Shown here in pieces: positions 26,746-36,931 of a stretch of DNA of 64,000 nucleotides. Origin of the DNA: Rouxiella silvae. GTDB lineage: Bacteria > Pseudomonadota > Gammaproteobacteria > Enterobacterales > Enterobacteriaceae. Where the stretch lies: positions 38,121-102,120 of the forward strand of contig NZ_MRWD01000011.1 of NCBI RefSeq assembly GCF_002093625.1, in the 5' to 3' direction. The position numbers and the translations under genes are program-made. The notes below the pieces were generated by a model, which was not told the DNA's origin, did no database searches, and worked only from the letters and a program-made list of their open reading frames with translations. Every line of letters starts with the position of its first letter. Position 1 is the first letter of the stretch.

Positions 26746-28143
26746 TTATTTTTTCATGCTGCCAACCATATCTTCCGGGCGAACCCACTCATCAAACTGA
26801 GCTTCGGTCAGATACCCCAGCTTCAACGCTGAAGCTTTCAGGGTCAGGCCTTCTTTATGGGCTTTCTTGGCGATTTCTGCCGCTTTGTCATAGCCAATAT
26901 GGGTGTTTAAGGCGGTAACCAGCATCAGAGATTCGTTAAGAAGTTGGGTAATACGGTCACGATTTGGCTCGATGCCTACCGCACAGTGTTCATTGAAACC
27001 GCGCATGCCGTCGGCCAGCAGGCGAATTGACTGCAAATAGTTATGGATCACCATTGGGCGGAATACGTTAAGCTCAAAGTTGCCCGACGCGCCACCAATG
27101 TTAACCGCAACGTCGTTACCCAGCACCTGTGCGCAAAGCATGGTCATCGCTTCACACTGTGTCGGGTTAACTTTGCCCGGCATGATTGAGCTGCCTGGTT
27201 CGTTTTCTGGGATAGAGATTTCACCAATGCCGCTACGTGGGCCTGAAGACAGCCAGCGAACGTCGTTGGCGATTTTCATCAGTGAGGCTGCAAGGCCCTT
27301 CAACGCACCGTGGCCGTGAACCAAGGCATCGCAAGTAGCCAGAGCTTCAAATTTGTTTGGCGAAGTGACAAATGGCTGTTTAGTCAGGTCGGCAATCGCC
27401 TTGGCCACGCGCACGGCGTATTCAGGGTGAGTGTTCAAACCGGTGCCTACCGCCGTGCCGCCCAACGCCAGTTCGGCAATGTGCGGGATGCTGGCTTCAA
27501 TGTGCACCAGACTATGTGCCAACATGGCAGCCCAACCGGAAATTTCCTGACCCAGGGTCAGCGGTGTGGCGTCCTGCAAGTGAGTACGGCCAATTTTAAC
27601 GATATCTTTAAACGCTTCTGCTTTATCACTCAGCGTTTTATGCAGCTCTTTCAATTCAGGGATCAGGTGTTCGCGAACTGAAACCACCGCTGCAACGTGC
27701 ATTGCCGTCGGGAATACGTCATTGGAGCTCTGGCTTTTATTCACGTCGTCGTTCGGGTGAATCAAACGACCTTCGCCGCGCTCGCCGCCGAGGATCTCAC
27801 TGCCGCGGTTGGCCAGCACTTCGTTCATGTTCATGTTGGTTTGGGTGCCGGAACCGGTTTGCCAAATAGAAAGCGGGAACTCGGTGACGTGCTTGTCTGC
27901 CAGCACTTCGTCGGCGGCGGCAATGATTGCATTACCACGCTCGGACGGCAGCAGGCCTAAATCCATGTTAACGGTAGCGGCGGCGCGTTTAGTCTGAGCG
28001 AGTGCGTGGATCAGCGCTTTGGGCATTTTTTCTTCTGAAATACGAAAATGCTCTAGTGAACGCTGGGTCTGAGCTCCCCAAAGCTTGTCTGCCGGAACTT
28101 CGATTGGCCCCATTGAGTCTTTTTCAATGCGATGAGCTGCCAT
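26746..28143 (-). CDS. fumC: Fumarase C (class II fumarate hydratase)
   Basis: This 465-aa cytoplasmic TCA-cycle enzyme interconverts fumarate and malate without an iron-sulfur cluster. The signature [16 protein letters not shown] is present, as are [15 protein letters not shown] and the [14 protein letters not shown] active-site region. The frame is open 32 codons further, but GGAGAC sits correctly before the ATG at 28143 and E. coli FumC begins at the same place. No fumA lies between fumC and manA, unlike in E. coli. manA is divergent. Confidence 0.97.
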   Translation of the reverse strand: MAAHRIEKDSMGPIEVPADKLWGAQTQRSLEHFRISEEKMPKALIHALAQTKRAAATVNMDLGLLPSERGNAIIAAADEVLADKHVTEFPLSIWQTGSGTQTNMNMNEVLANRGSEILGGERGEGRLIHPNDDVNKSQSSNDVFPTAMHVAAVVSVREHLIPELKELHKTLSDKAEAFKDIVKIGRTHLQDATPLTLGQEISGWAAMLAHSLVHIEASIPHIAELALGGTAVGTGLNTHPEYAVRVAKAIADLTKQPFVTSPNKFEALATCDALVHGHGALKGLAASLMKIANDVRWLSSGPRSGIGEISIPENEPGSSIMPGKVNPTQCEAMTMLCAQVLGNDVAVNIGGASGNFELNVFRPMVIHNYLQSIRLLADGMRGFNEHCAVGIEPNRDRITQLLNESLMLVTALNTHIGYDKAAEIAKKAHKEGLTLKASALKLGYLTEAQFDEWVRPEDMVGSMKK

Positions 28144-28370
28144 TACTGTCTCCTTACGCGGTTTCTTCAAAAAATTATAGGTTGCAGGGTACCGACGACG
28201 CTCCCAATGCCGTGCCGACGGATAGGCAATTATAACCATAAGGTTAACCAGTTGTTGAAGGAATTATCGGATTTGGCTGCCATCGCACTTTTTATTCATT
28301 ATCAGTTGCTAAAACGACTTTACTCATTGTTTACTTGTCACCTATTTCTTTCTGAGACTGAGACCCACTA

Positions 28371-29549
28371 ATGAATAAGATGCATAACAATGTACAAAAT
28401 TACGCCTGGGGAAGTGTTGACGCACTGAGCGAGCTTTATGGTATTGCCAATCCGGACGGGAAACCGATGGCCGAACTGTGGATGGGTGCTCACCCTAAAA
28501 GCAGCTCTCGCGTGGAAGATGCCCAAGGTAATCAAATCTCGCTGCGTGACGTAATTAGCCAGGATTTAAACGCCAATCTGGGTGAGAAAGTGGCCCGCCG
28601 ATTTGGCGAACTGCCATTCCTTTTTAAGGTACTGTGTGCCAATCAGGCACTGTCTATTCAGGTTCACCCAAGCAAAAGTAATGCGGTTATCGGTTTTGAG
28701 AAAGAGAACAAGGCCGGTGTGCCTATCGATGCGGCCGAGCGCAATTATAAGGATGCCAATCACAAGCCTGAGCTGGTTTTTGCCCTCACGCCGTTTGCTG
28801 CAATGAACGGTTTTCGTGAACTGGGTGAAATTCAATCGCTGCTACAGCCGGTTGCCGGCGCACATCCGGACATTGCCCGCTTTCTGATTAACCCTGATTT
28901 TGAACACCTTAAAACGCTGTTTGCTGCCCTTCTCAGCATGACCGGTGAAAGTAAATCACTGGCGTTGGACATTCTTGATAATGCCCTGCAAAGCCAACAC
29001 GGCGAGCCTTGGGATACTCTTCGCAGCATCGCCATTGACTACCCTGGCGACAGCGGCCTGTTCTCGCCTTTACTGCTCAACGTTATCGAACTTCAGCCCG
29101 GTGAGGCAATGTTCCTGTACGCTGAAACGCCGCATGCCTATCTCAAGGGCGTAGCGCTGGAAGTGATGGCCAACTCCGACAACGTGCTTCGCGCCGGACT
29201 GACACCAAAATACATAGATATTCCCGAGCTGTTGGCCAATCTGCAGTTTGTGGCAAAGCCGGCCAATACGCTATTGACGACACCGGAGCAGCGCGGCAGT
29301 GAACTGATTTTCCCAATCCCAGTCGAAGATTTTGCCTTCTCACTGCATACGCTGGGCGCTGAACCGCAAACGCTGGCTCAGGAAAGCGCGGCCATTATCT
29401 TCTGTGTTGAGGGGCAAACGGTACTTTATAAAGGCGAGCAGCAGGTCGTTTTGCACCCTGGCGAATCTTGTTATATTCCGGCCACAGACTCGCCAGTGAG
29501 CGCCAGCGGCAACGGCCGAATAGCGCGCGTGTTTAACCAGCTAGGCTAA
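28371..29549 (+). CDS. manA: Mannose-6-phosphate isomerase ManA
   Basis: This 392-aa zinc enzyme interconverts mannose-6-phosphate and fructose-6-phosphate, linking mannose use to glycolysis and supplying mannose units for surface sugars. It closely matches E. coli ManA (391 aa): VQNYAWGSVDALSELYG, ELWMGAHPKSSSRV and SIQVHPSKSNA carry active-site and zinc-ligand residues. The C-terminal cupin portion is complete. No strong ribosome site is seen; a second ATG lies 3 codons downstream, so the exact start could differ slightly. Confidence 0.97.
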   Translation: MNKMHNNVQNYAWGSVDALSELYGIANPDGKPMAELWMGAHPKSSSRVEDAQGNQISLRDVISQDLNANLGEKVARRFGELPFLFKVLCANQALSIQVHPSKSNAVIGFEKENKAGVPIDAAERNYKDANHKPELVFALTPFAAMNGFRELGEIQSLLQPVAGAHPDIARFLINPDFEHLKTLFAALLSMTGESKSLALDILDNALQSQHGEPWDTLRSIAIDYPGDSGLFSPLLLNVIELQPGEAMFLYAETPHAYLKGVALEVMANSDNVLRAGLTPKYIDIPELLANLQFVAKPANTLLTTPEQRGSELIFPIPVEDFAFSLHTLGAEPQTLAQESAAIIFCVEGQTVLYKGEQQVVLHPGESCYIPATDSPVSASGNGRIARVFNQLG

Positions 29550-29716
29550 CTTTTATTCATTATAACGCGGGTCATAAAGGGCATTTTTCCTAAATGTTTG
29601 CCGTTTGGTCGGTTTTTCTACCACAATGACAGCAGAATGGCGTTAAGTTTGATACCCTTAACGTTCTGATATTTAGGCTGTCGTTAAAGATAGTAGTTAA
29701 AAGGATGAACAGAACT

Positions 29717-31267
29717 ATGAAAAAATCGTTAGTCGCTGTAAGCGTCATTGTTGTACTTGGCGCAGCCTGGACAGGCACCTCATGGTACACGGGCAAGATG
29801 CTCGAGCAGCACATGGGCGAAGTGGTTGCCGATGCCAACACTCAGCTTAAAGCGCATTATCCTCGCGCCGGCGTCAAGCTGGTTTATCAAGACTATCAAC
29901 GCGGCCTGTTCAGCAGCAGCGTGCGCTTCGTGCTTCAGCCCGATGGCGATGCGCCTGAAAATGTCCTGAAACAAGGTGATGAAATTGCTTTCCTGGAATC
30001 TATCGATCACGGTCCGTTCCCGGCAGCACAGCTTAAAAAACTCAATCTGATCCCAAGCATGGCCTCGGTGCATACCGAGCTGCAAAATAATGCCACGGTG
30101 AAGGACCTGTTTGACGTGACCAAAGGCAAATCGCCGGTCAACGCCGATACCCGCGTCGGCTACAGCGGTGACACTGCGTCGGTTATCCACTTACTGCCGG
30201 TCGATTACCAGAAAAATACCAGCAAGTTTGAGTTTTCCGGCGCAACGGTCAATCTCGACGTTGCCAAAGACATGAAGAAGATGGACCTCGACGCCAAAAC
30301 TGACAGCTTCTCGTTCACCTCACCCAATCAGTGGGGACAACTTGAAAAAGTGACGCTGTCGGGCCTCAACCTGACAAGCAACACCCATCAGGGGCAGTTC
30401 AAGGTATCCGTTGGCGACGGCAGCCTGAACGTGGACAATATCGGTATCAACATTGACGGCAAAGACGCTGCACAGCTGGCAGGCTTCAAGCTGAAAAGCA
30501 ACTTTGGCGAAGATCAGCAAAACCTGAAAGGCCAGATAGATTACAGCCTCGACTCTCTGAAAATTCAGGGGGCTGATTTTGGTTCCGGTAAGCTTAGCCT
30601 CAAGATAGACAAGCTGGATGAACAGGCGTTGAAGCAGTTCTCAGACACTTACAATCAGCAGGTTATGCAGCTGATGCAGCAGTCTGAGCAGCTCGATCCG
30701 CAGGTTTATCAGCAGCAGGTTACCGCGATGCTGCTGTCCAATCTGCCGATTTTGCTCAAGGGTAATCCAAGCATCACCATTGATCCACTGAGCTGGAAAA
30801 ACAGCAAAGGTGAAAGCACCTTCACGCTGCAGCTTGATATGAAAGATCCCGCGGCTTCGACAACGCCGGCGCAGACTGAAGATCAGCTGATTTCCCAGTT
30901 AGTAAGCAAGGTTGATGCCAAGCTGACTATCCCGGTTGATATGGCCACTGAGTTGACCACCCAAACCGCGAAAGTTGAAGGTTACAGCGGTGACGACGCC
31001 GAAAAATTGGCCAAGCAGCAGGTTCAAGGATTGGCAGCAATGGGCCAGATGTTCAAGCTGACTACCCTGCAAGACAACGCGATTACCAGCACTTTCCACT
31101 ATGCTGACAACCAGGTTGACTTAAACGGTCAGAAAATGAGCCTCCAGCAGTTTGCTGGTCTGTTTGGCGTGTTTGGTGGACCGGAAATACCGGCTCAGCC
31201 AGCACCTCAACAGCAAGCAGTGCCCGCGCAGCCTGACGCGCCAGTGCCAACCGCACCGGCCCAGTAA
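29717..31267 (+). CDS. ydgA: YdgA family protein (DUF945)
   Basis: This protein of about 516 aa has an N-terminal membrane anchor (KKSLVAVSVIVVLGAAW) and a long periplasmic part. Blocks such as ESIDHGPFPAAQLKKLNLIP, LLKGNPSITIDPLSWKNSKG and LTIPVDMATELTTQ match E. coli YdgA. The last ~30 residues are Pro/Ala/Gln-rich. An ATG also exists at 29705, but AAAAGG abuts it and E. coli starts at the second, so 29717 is preferred with some doubt. The function of the family is not known; YdgA is reported as an inner-membrane-associated dimer. Confidence 0.92.
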   Translation: MKKSLVAVSVIVVLGAAWTGTSWYTGKMLEQHMGEVVADANTQLKAHYPRAGVKLVYQDYQRGLFSSSVRFVLQPDGDAPENVLKQGDEIAFLESIDHGPFPAAQLKKLNLIPSMASVHTELQNNATVKDLFDVTKGKSPVNADTRVGYSGDTASVIHLLPVDYQKNTSKFEFSGATVNLDVAKDMKKMDLDAKTDSFSFTSPNQWGQLEKVTLSGLNLTSNTHQGQFKVSVGDGSLNVDNIGINIDGKDAAQLAGFKLKSNFGEDQQNLKGQIDYSLDSLKIQGADFGSGKLSLKIDKLDEQALKQFSDTYNQQVMQLMQQSEQLDPQVYQQQVTAMLLSNLPILLKGNPSITIDPLSWKNSKGESTFTLQLDMKDPAASTTPAQTEDQLISQLVSKVDAKLTIPVDMATELTTQTAKVEGYSGDDAEKLAKQQVQGLAAMGQMFKLTTLQDNAITSTFHYADNQVDLNGQKMSLQQFAGLFGVFGGPEIPAQPAPQQQAVPAQPDAPVPTAPAQ

Positions 31268-31280
31268 AGACTCCGTACTA

Positions 31281-31306
31281 CGGCGCAAAGTGTAGGCTTT
31301 GCGCCG
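31281..31306. terminator. Hairpin between convergent ydgA and malI
   Basis: A perfect 10-bp G+C-rich stem (31281-31290 with 31297-31306) with a 6-nt loop lies 14 nt after ydgA and 17 nt from the malI stop. No clear U-run follows on either strand. Confidence 0.55.
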
Positions 31307-31322
31307 CCCTTCCTCCAGACAA

Positions 31323-32357
31323 TCAGGCCGATCCCCGCTCGATGATTGTTGAATGAATAATAATATCCTGAGTTTCCAGATTTTGCCCCGCAAGGCGCAG
31401 CAGCAGCCTTCTGGCGGTGGTATGCCCGATTTCACGTGCGGAGTTCGATACCGCCGTTAACGGGGGTTCAGTCAGCGCCAGTTCAGGCGAATCCTCAATG
31501 CCAATCAGAGCGACTTGTTTTTGGAACAGGCTATTGAGCGACCCGCCTGCCACCTGATTACCGGTGCGTAGCACACCAAAATAAGCCCCTAGAGCCACGG
31601 ATGATTTATGACAGACAATGGCGCTGATTTTTGGATAGCGACGCAGTAAATCTTCTGCCGCATCAGCCGCCAGCCGATGCTGATAATCACACTCAATAAT
31701 CCATTCGCTGCGAAAAGGCAGACCATACTGTAGCAAAGTGGCGCAAAAACCGCCGAGACGTTCTGCACGTGTTAACGAGTTGCCTAACCCACCCAAATAG
31801 GCAATTTGCTTATGCCCTTTGCGAATGAGGTATTCAGTGGCCATTTTAGCCGCCTGCATATTATCAGGCCGCACTAAATCCACGCCCTCAGTTCCACCGG
31901 AACGGGAGGCGCATATTAGCGGCACGCCCTGCTCCACGGCCTTGGCACGCATTTTTTCGTCGAGATAATGAATACCGCCGGCAATCACAATTCCGTCAAC
32001 GCCGTGGGTCAACAACGTGTCGAAGCAGCGCGCCAGTCCGCTGGCGGCCGGTCCACTTTGCAGCAGAAATAGCACTTTACCCTGCGCTTCAAACATCTCA
32101 CCTAAACCCGCCGTCATCTCGGCGTAAAATGGCTCGCAAATATCACGCACGATCAGACCCACCACGCCTGACTCGCCGCCGCGCAGCGAACTAGCCTGCC
32201 GGTTGCGCACAAAGCCAAGCTGGTCAATGGTATGATTCACCCGCTCACTGGTGGTTTGCGAAATACGCCCCTTACCGCTGAGCACCAGTGAGACGGTAGC
32301 GACCGATACTCCGGCCGCCAGTGCCACATCCGTAATGGTGATTTTTTTATGGCTCAT
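31323..32357 (-). CDS. malI: MalI, LacI-type repressor of malXY
   Basis: This 344-aa LacI/GalR-family repressor has a helix-turn-helix and hinge at residues 1-60 (ITITDVALAAGVSVATVSLV, LSGKGRISQTTSERV) almost identical to E. coli MalI. A sugar-binding-protein-like effector domain follows (GLIVRDICEPFYAEMTAG). It is divergent from malX, and two near-perfect MalI operators lie in the gap, one serving each direction. The natural inducer is unknown even in E. coli. Confidence 0.94.
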   Translation of the reverse strand: MSHKKITITDVALAAGVSVATVSLVLSGKGRISQTTSERVNHTIDQLGFVRNRQASSLRGGESGVVGLIVRDICEPFYAEMTAGLGEMFEAQGKVLFLLQSGPAASGLARCFDTLLTHGVDGIVIAGGIHYLDEKMRAKAVEQGVPLICASRSGGTEGVDLVRPDNMQAAKMATEYLIRKGHKQIAYLGGLGNSLTRAERLGGFCATLLQYGLPFRSEWIIECDYQHRLAADAAEDLLRRYPKISAIVCHKSSVALGAYFGVLRTGNQVAGGSLNSLFQKQVALIGIEDSPELALTEPPLTAVSNSAREIGHTTARRLLLRLAGQNLETQDIIIHSTIIERGSA

Positions 32358-32433
32358 GACTTACCGCTTAATCCTGTTATCAATGCATTAAACGAGACAA
32401 CTGCCTCGTCAAGCTCTCTTTATAGCAGTTGAA

Positions 32434-32449
32434 GATAAAACGTTTAACC
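32434..32449. promoter_or_regulatory. MalI operator, malI-proximal
   Basis: GATAAAACGTTTAACC matches the E. coli MalI operator GATAAAACGTTTTATC at 14 of 16 bases. Its position 77 bp upstream of malI fits autoregulation. Confidence 0.75.
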
Positions 32450-32485
32450 TAAATTTAAACCCTATATCAGGCTTACGTTGAATTA

Positions 32486-32501
32486 TGTGAGCCAAGACAC
32501 G
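32486..32501. promoter_or_regulatory. Possible CRP site in the malI-malX gap
   Basis: TGTGAGCCAAGACACG has one perfect CRP half-site (TGTGA) and a weak second half (ACACG against TCACA), centred between the two MalI operators. E. coli has CRP sites in the same gap. The match is modest. Confidence 0.35.
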
Positions 32502-32510
32502 CATTAATTA

Positions 32511-32526
32511 GGTAAAACGTTTTATC
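32511..32526. promoter_or_regulatory. MalI operator, malX-proximal
   Basis: GGTAAAACGTTTTATC matches the E. coli MalI operator at 15 of 16 bases and lies about 70 bp upstream of the malX start. Confidence 0.85.
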
Positions 32527-32597
32527 TTATCGCCGTTCACACATTTGCAATCTTGATGAATAACTTCACCCAGCCCACTTTTTTGCAGGGAGTTTTT

Positions 32598-34211
32598 ATG
32601 CCAGCCAGTCGAAATCAACGCGTTACGCTCTGGGAGTTTTTCCAGAGTTTAGGTAAAACCTTTATGCTGCCGGTCGCCCTGCTGTCATTTTGCGGCATCA
32701 TGCTCGGTATCGGCAGTTCCTTAAGCAGTAACGACGTCATTACTCTATTGCCTGCTCTCGGACATCCACTGTTCCAGTTGGTATTCATCTGGATGAGCAA
32801 AGTCGGATCTTTTGGATTTAGCTATTTACCGGTTATGTTCGCGATGGCCATTCCGTTGGGTATGGCGCGCGACAACAAAGGTGTCGCCGCTTTCTCCGGT
32901 TTTGTCGGCTTTGTTGTACTTAACCTCGGCACCAATTTCTATTTGACGGTGAAAGGCATTCTGCCCACCAACGATGCGCTGATCCTTAAAGCCAATAATA
33001 TACAGAATATTCTTGGGATTCAGTCCATTGATACCGGTATTTTGGGTGCCGTCATCGTCGGCATTATTGTGTATCTGCTGCACGAGCGTTTTCACACTAT
33101 CCGCCTGCCCGATGCGCTGGCCTTTTTCGGCGGGACCCGCTTTGTGCCGATCGTGACCTCAGTCGTGCTGGGGCTGTGCGGACTGGTGGTGCCTTTGATC
33201 TGGCCGTGGTTCGCTGCGGGAATTACCGCTCTTGGCCGCTTGATTCACGACGCTGGCGTATTTGGCCCAATGATTTTTGGCACCGGTGAGCGCCTGCTGT
33301 TGCCTTTTGGACTACAGCATATTCTGGTCGCGATTATTCGCTTTACCGAAGCGGGCGGCACGATGGACGTGTGTGGCCGTGAAGTGAGCGGTGCACTGAC
33401 CATCTTCCAGGCTCAGCTTTCCTGCCCAACTACCCACGGTTTTTCAGAAAGTGCAACGCAGTTCTTATCACAGGGTAAAATGCCGGCCTTCCTGGGCGGA
33501 CTGCCGGGTGCAGCGCTGGCGATGTATCACTGTGCCAAACCCGAAAATCGTCATAAAATTAAAGGCCTGCTGATTTCGGGCGTCGTTGCCTGTGTCGTCG
33601 GTGGCACCACCGAGCCTATCGAATTCCTGTTCCTGTTCGTTGCTCCAGCACTGTATTTATTGCACGCACTGCTGACCGGTCTCGGCTTCACCGTGATGTC
33701 GCTGCTGGGGGTAACAATCGGCAATACTGACGGCAACATCATTGATTTCGTGGTATTTGGTATTTTGCACGGCACCGCTACCAAGTGGTATTTAGTGCCT
33801 ATCGTCGCCGCTATTTGGTTCGCCGGATATTACGTTATTTTCCGCTTCGCCATTACACGCTTTAATATTAAAACCCCAGGACGTGAATCAGAATCACTGC
33901 CGCAGTCTGCACCCGTCAATACCGGCAGCAAGTCTGGCTACAACGTGCCGGTTATTCTGAGTGCGCTGGGCGGTGCCGATAACATCATCAGTCTCGACAA
34001 CTGTATCACCCGCCTGCGTCTGTCAGTGCATGATATGTCGCGCGTTGACGATGCCGTTCTCAAGGCAAATCGAGCAATTGGTGTCGTTCATCTTAACGAG
34101 CACAGCCTTCAGGTCGTTATTGGCCCACAGGTACAGTCGGTGAAAGATGAACTGGCTAACCTGATGCGTCAGGAAAGTCAGTCTTCAGCGTCACCTACGC
34201 TGGCAGTTTGA
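32598..34211 (+). CDS. malX: MalX, PTS glucose/maltose-type EIICB permease
   Basis: This 537-aa inner-membrane PTS enzyme comprises an EIIC transport domain with about ten hydrophobic segments (residues 1-~430) and a C-terminal EIIB domain. The phosphorylated cysteine is in the EIIB motif LDNCITRLRLSVHD. TLWEFFQSLGKTFMLPVALL and FGGTRFVPIVTSVV match E. coli MalX, which can take up glucose or maltose when expressed. The frame opens 15 codons earlier, but CAGGGAG precedes the ATG at 32598 and fits the E. coli start. Two MalI operators lie upstream; malY follows after a terminator-like hairpin. Confidence 0.94.
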   Translation: MPASRNQRVTLWEFFQSLGKTFMLPVALLSFCGIMLGIGSSLSSNDVITLLPALGHPLFQLVFIWMSKVGSFGFSYLPVMFAMAIPLGMARDNKGVAAFSGFVGFVVLNLGTNFYLTVKGILPTNDALILKANNIQNILGIQSIDTGILGAVIVGIIVYLLHERFHTIRLPDALAFFGGTRFVPIVTSVVLGLCGLVVPLIWPWFAAGITALGRLIHDAGVFGPMIFGTGERLLLPFGLQHILVAIIRFTEAGGTMDVCGREVSGALTIFQAQLSCPTTHGFSESATQFLSQGKMPAFLGGLPGAALAMYHCAKPENRHKIKGLLISGVVACVVGGTTEPIEFLFLFVAPALYLLHALLTGLGFTVMSLLGVTIGNTDGNIIDFVVFGILHGTATKWYLVPIVAAIWFAGYYVIFRFAITRFNIKTPGRESESLPQSAPVNTGSKSGYNVPVILSALGGADNIISLDNCITRLRLSVHDMSRVDDAVLKANRAIGVVHLNEHSLQVVIGPQVQSVKDELANLMRQESQSSASPTLAV

Positions 34212-34232
34212 TGGTTTGAAGTTTTGATGTTT

Positions 34233-34267
34233 AGCTGGGTGAGTTTATTCACCCAGCTTTAGTTTTT
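34233..34267 (+). terminator. Terminator-like hairpin between malX and malY
   Basis: A perfect 10-bp stem (34233-34242 with 34249-34258), a 6-nt loop and a T-rich tail (ttagttttt) lie between malX and malY. It probably reduces malY expression relative to malX. Confidence 0.7.
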
Positions 34268-34291
34268 AAGGACTTATGCTTGTGAGGACTT

Positions 34292-35479
34292 ATGTTCGAT
34301 TTTGATACGCCAATAGACCGCCACGGTACCTGGTGCACCCAATGGGACTACGTTGCCGACCGTTTCGGACGCGCCGATCTGCTGCCCTTCACCATCTCAG
34401 ATATGGATTTCGCTACCGCGCCCTGCATCGTCGACGCCCTGCACCAGCGTACACAACACGGCGTATTTGGCTACAGCCGCTGGCAGCAGCAAGACTTTCT
34501 TGGCGCTATTGCGCACTGGTACGAAACACGATTTAGCAGCCGCATTAAAACGGAAAATCTGGTTTATGGCCCTTCGGTAATTTACATGGTGGCACAGTTT
34601 ATTCGCCAGTGGAGTCAACCAGGTGACGGTGTGCTGACATTTACCCCTGCCTATGACGCTTTTTATAAAACCATCAGTGGAAATCAGAGAAAAATCATAT
34701 CTTCGCCATTGCATAAAAAAAATAATCAGTGGCTGATGGACGAATCTTTGCTGGAATCACAGCTTGCCGACCCTACCTGTAAAATTCTGCTGCTGTGCAG
34801 CCCGCACAATCCTACCGGTAAAGTCTGGACTGCCGCCGAGCTAAACACGCTGGCACAGCTTTGCCAGCGCTACGACGTTAAGGTAATCAGTGATGAAATC
34901 CATATGGACATGGTGTGGGGCATTAATCGTCATATTCCCTGGTGTGAGGTTGGCAGCAAGGACTGGGTACTGGTCACTTCCGGTTCAAAAACCTTTAATA
35001 TTCCGGCATTAACCGGTGCCTATGGTCTGGTCAGTCATACCGAGGATGGCGCAAACTATTTGCAACAGCTTAAAAACACTGACGGACTTTCTTCTCCCTC
35101 AGTACTGGCTGTATTAGCGCATATCACCGCCTATCGACAGGGCGAGCCTTGGCTAGATGCGCTGCGTCAGTATCTTGAAAGCAACCTCCACTACGTTGCC
35201 CAGCGGCTTAACCAAGCTTTTCCATCCTTAGACTACCAACCGCCGCAGTCGACCTATTTGGCGTGGATTGATTTGAAGCCATTGGCCGTTGATGATGAAG
35301 CATTGCAAAAAGAGTTAATTGAACGACAAGGTGTAGCCATTATGCCGGGAGCCACCTACGGGCCAGAGGGCAAGGGGTACTTGCGACTCAACGTAGGGTG
35401 TTCACGCACAAAGCTTGAACAAGGCATGGATAAGCTCATTGCCGGCATTCACGCGGTGAGAGAAACGCCGTTGCGGTAG
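34292..35479 (+). CDS. malY: MalY, PLP-dependent cystathionine beta-lyase and maltose-system modulator
   Basis: This 395-aa cytoplasmic PLP enzyme of aminotransferase class I/II resembles E. coli MalY (390 aa), which cleaves cystathionine and also binds and inhibits the activator MalT. The PLP lysine is Lys233 in SGSKTFNIPALTGAYG, the same residue number as in E. coli. CSPHNPTGKVW and the DFATAPCIVDAL region are also conserved. It lies 80 nt after malX in the same orientation, behind an intervening hairpin. Confidence 0.95.
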   Translation: MFDFDTPIDRHGTWCTQWDYVADRFGRADLLPFTISDMDFATAPCIVDALHQRTQHGVFGYSRWQQQDFLGAIAHWYETRFSSRIKTENLVYGPSVIYMVAQFIRQWSQPGDGVLTFTPAYDAFYKTISGNQRKIISSPLHKKNNQWLMDESLLESQLADPTCKILLLCSPHNPTGKVWTAAELNTLAQLCQRYDVKVISDEIHMDMVWGINRHIPWCEVGSKDWVLVTSGSKTFNIPALTGAYGLVSHTEDGANYLQQLKNTDGLSSPSVLAVLAHITAYRQGEPWLDALRQYLESNLHYVAQRLNQAFPSLDYQPPQSTYLAWIDLKPLAVDDEALQKELIERQGVAIMPGATYGPEGKGYLRLNVGCSRTKLEQGMDKLIAGIHAVRETPLR

Positions 35480-35647
35480 GCCAATTCAACTCGGGCAAGG
35501 ATTTTTGCTTAATTCAAAGACCTTGTCCAACTTCCTGTGACCGTATGGCATACAATATCAGCAGTCAAACCAGAACGCCGTGCCAGCAGCGCTTGAAAAC
35601 GCTATAATAGTTTGCACTTTATCTACTATAAAAAATGGGTGCTGCCA

Positions 35648-36646
35648 ATGATTGACTCTCGTCTTCCCCTCACTGATATTCACCGCCACCTCGATGGCAA
35701 CATTCGCGCCCAGACTATTCTTGATTTAGGTCGTCAATTCAATATTTCTCTGCCCGCCAACGAACTCGAAGCTTTACGCCCACATGTGCAGGTGATGGAA
35801 ACGGCACCAGATCTGGTGAGTTTCCTGCAAAAACTCGACTGGGGCGTGGCAGTATTAGGCTCATTGGACGCTTGTCACCGTATTGCCCAGGAAAATGTTG
35901 CCGATGCGGCAAGAGCCGGTATCCACTATGCCGAACTGCGTTTTTCACCTTATTACATGGCGATGAACCATAAACTCCCGGTGGCGGGCGTGGTTGAAGC
36001 CGTGATCGACGGCGTACGCCGCGGCTGCCGTGACCACGACATTGATGTGAACCTGATTGGGATTTTGAGTCGTACCTTTGGTGAAGAAGCCTGTCTTCAA
36101 GAGCTTGACGGCCTGTTGGCATATAAAGACGGCATTACCGCGCTGGATTTGGCCGGTGACGAGCTGGGCTTCCCTGGCAGCCTGTTTCTCGACCACTTCA
36201 ACCGCGGTCGTGATGCGGGCTGGCGCATAACCGTGCATGCCGGTGAAGCGGCAGGTCCAGAAAGTATCTGGCAGGCCATTCGCGAACTCGGTGCCGAACG
36301 TATTGGCCACGGCGTAAAAGCCGCAGAAGACCCTGAGCTGATGGACTTCTTGGCCAAGCATCAGATTGGCATCGAGTCATGCCTGACCTCGAACATTCAG
36401 ACCAGCACTGTTTCGTCACTTGATAAGCATCCGCTGGCCACCTTCCTGCGCCACGGCGTACTGGCCTCAATCAATACTGACGATCCGGCGGTGCAAGGCA
36501 TTGAGATTGCGCACGAATATAAAGTTGCTGCACCGGCTGCGGGACTGACGGCGGCAGAAATACGTCAGGCGCAGTTAAACGGCCTGAGCATGGCGTTTCT
36601 AAGCGATGCCGACAAGCAGCGTATCCGCGTGAAAGTCGAAGGGTAA
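35648..36646 (+). CDS. add: Adenosine deaminase
   Basis: This 332-aa zinc hydrolase converts adenosine and deoxyadenosine to inosine and deoxyinosine in purine salvage. Zinc and active-site motifs are visible: [10 protein letters not shown] (HxH), [21 protein letters not shown] and [11 protein letters not shown] 12-codon upstream extension (from 35612) is open, but the family begins [12 protein letters not shown], so the ATG at 35648 is used. It is a single gene followed by a probable terminator. The conserved neighbour ydgJ is separated from it by the large toxin-like locus. Confidence 0.97.
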   Translation: MIDSRLPLTDIHRHLDGNIRAQTILDLGRQFNISLPANELEALRPHVQVMETAPDLVSFLQKLDWGVAVLGSLDACHRIAQENVADAARAGIHYAELRFSPYYMAMNHKLPVAGVVEAVIDGVRRGCRDHDIDVNLIGILSRTFGEEACLQELDGLLAYKDGITALDLAGDELGFPGSLFLDHFNRGRDAGWRITVHAGEAAGPESIWQAIRELGAERIGHGVKAAEDPELMDFLAKHQIGIESCLTSNIQTSTVSSLDKHPLATFLRHGVLASINTDDPAVQGIEIAHEYKVAAPAAGLTAAEIRQAQLNGLSMAFLSDADKQRIRVKVEG

Positions 36647-36680
36647 TTTTTCAGCGTCTAGATTGCATAACAACCTTAGT

Positions 36681-36708
36681 ATTCCACTAGAAGTGGTGGA
36701 ATTCTTTT
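36681..36708 (+). terminator. Probable terminator of add
   Basis: A 7-bp stem (attccac, 36681-36687, with gtggaat, 36696-36702) is followed by TCTTTT. A second, G+C-rich 9-bp hairpin without a T-run lies just after it at 36710-36733. Confidence 0.55.
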
Positions 36709-36931
36709 GCAGCCCCTGTGCCTGCAGGGGCTGAGTATCAAAATCAGCCATGACCCAAATATGTCTGGGATGATTGCCAACTCTAGACAGCGCATCACTT
36801 TGTTCCCCCTGATAACCTCACAACCAATTGTACAAAAAACATAATTTTTCGCCCATTTACCAAAGCCCCCCCTGACCACATCATCCATCATCGCGGTAAC
36901 TGATTTTCTATTTACCTTATAAGGTGTTTGT

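Noticed and set aside
36740..36931. Type III secretion promoter (hrp-box-like) before the toxin locus
   Set aside because: No GGAACC and CCACNNA pair at the right spacing was found.
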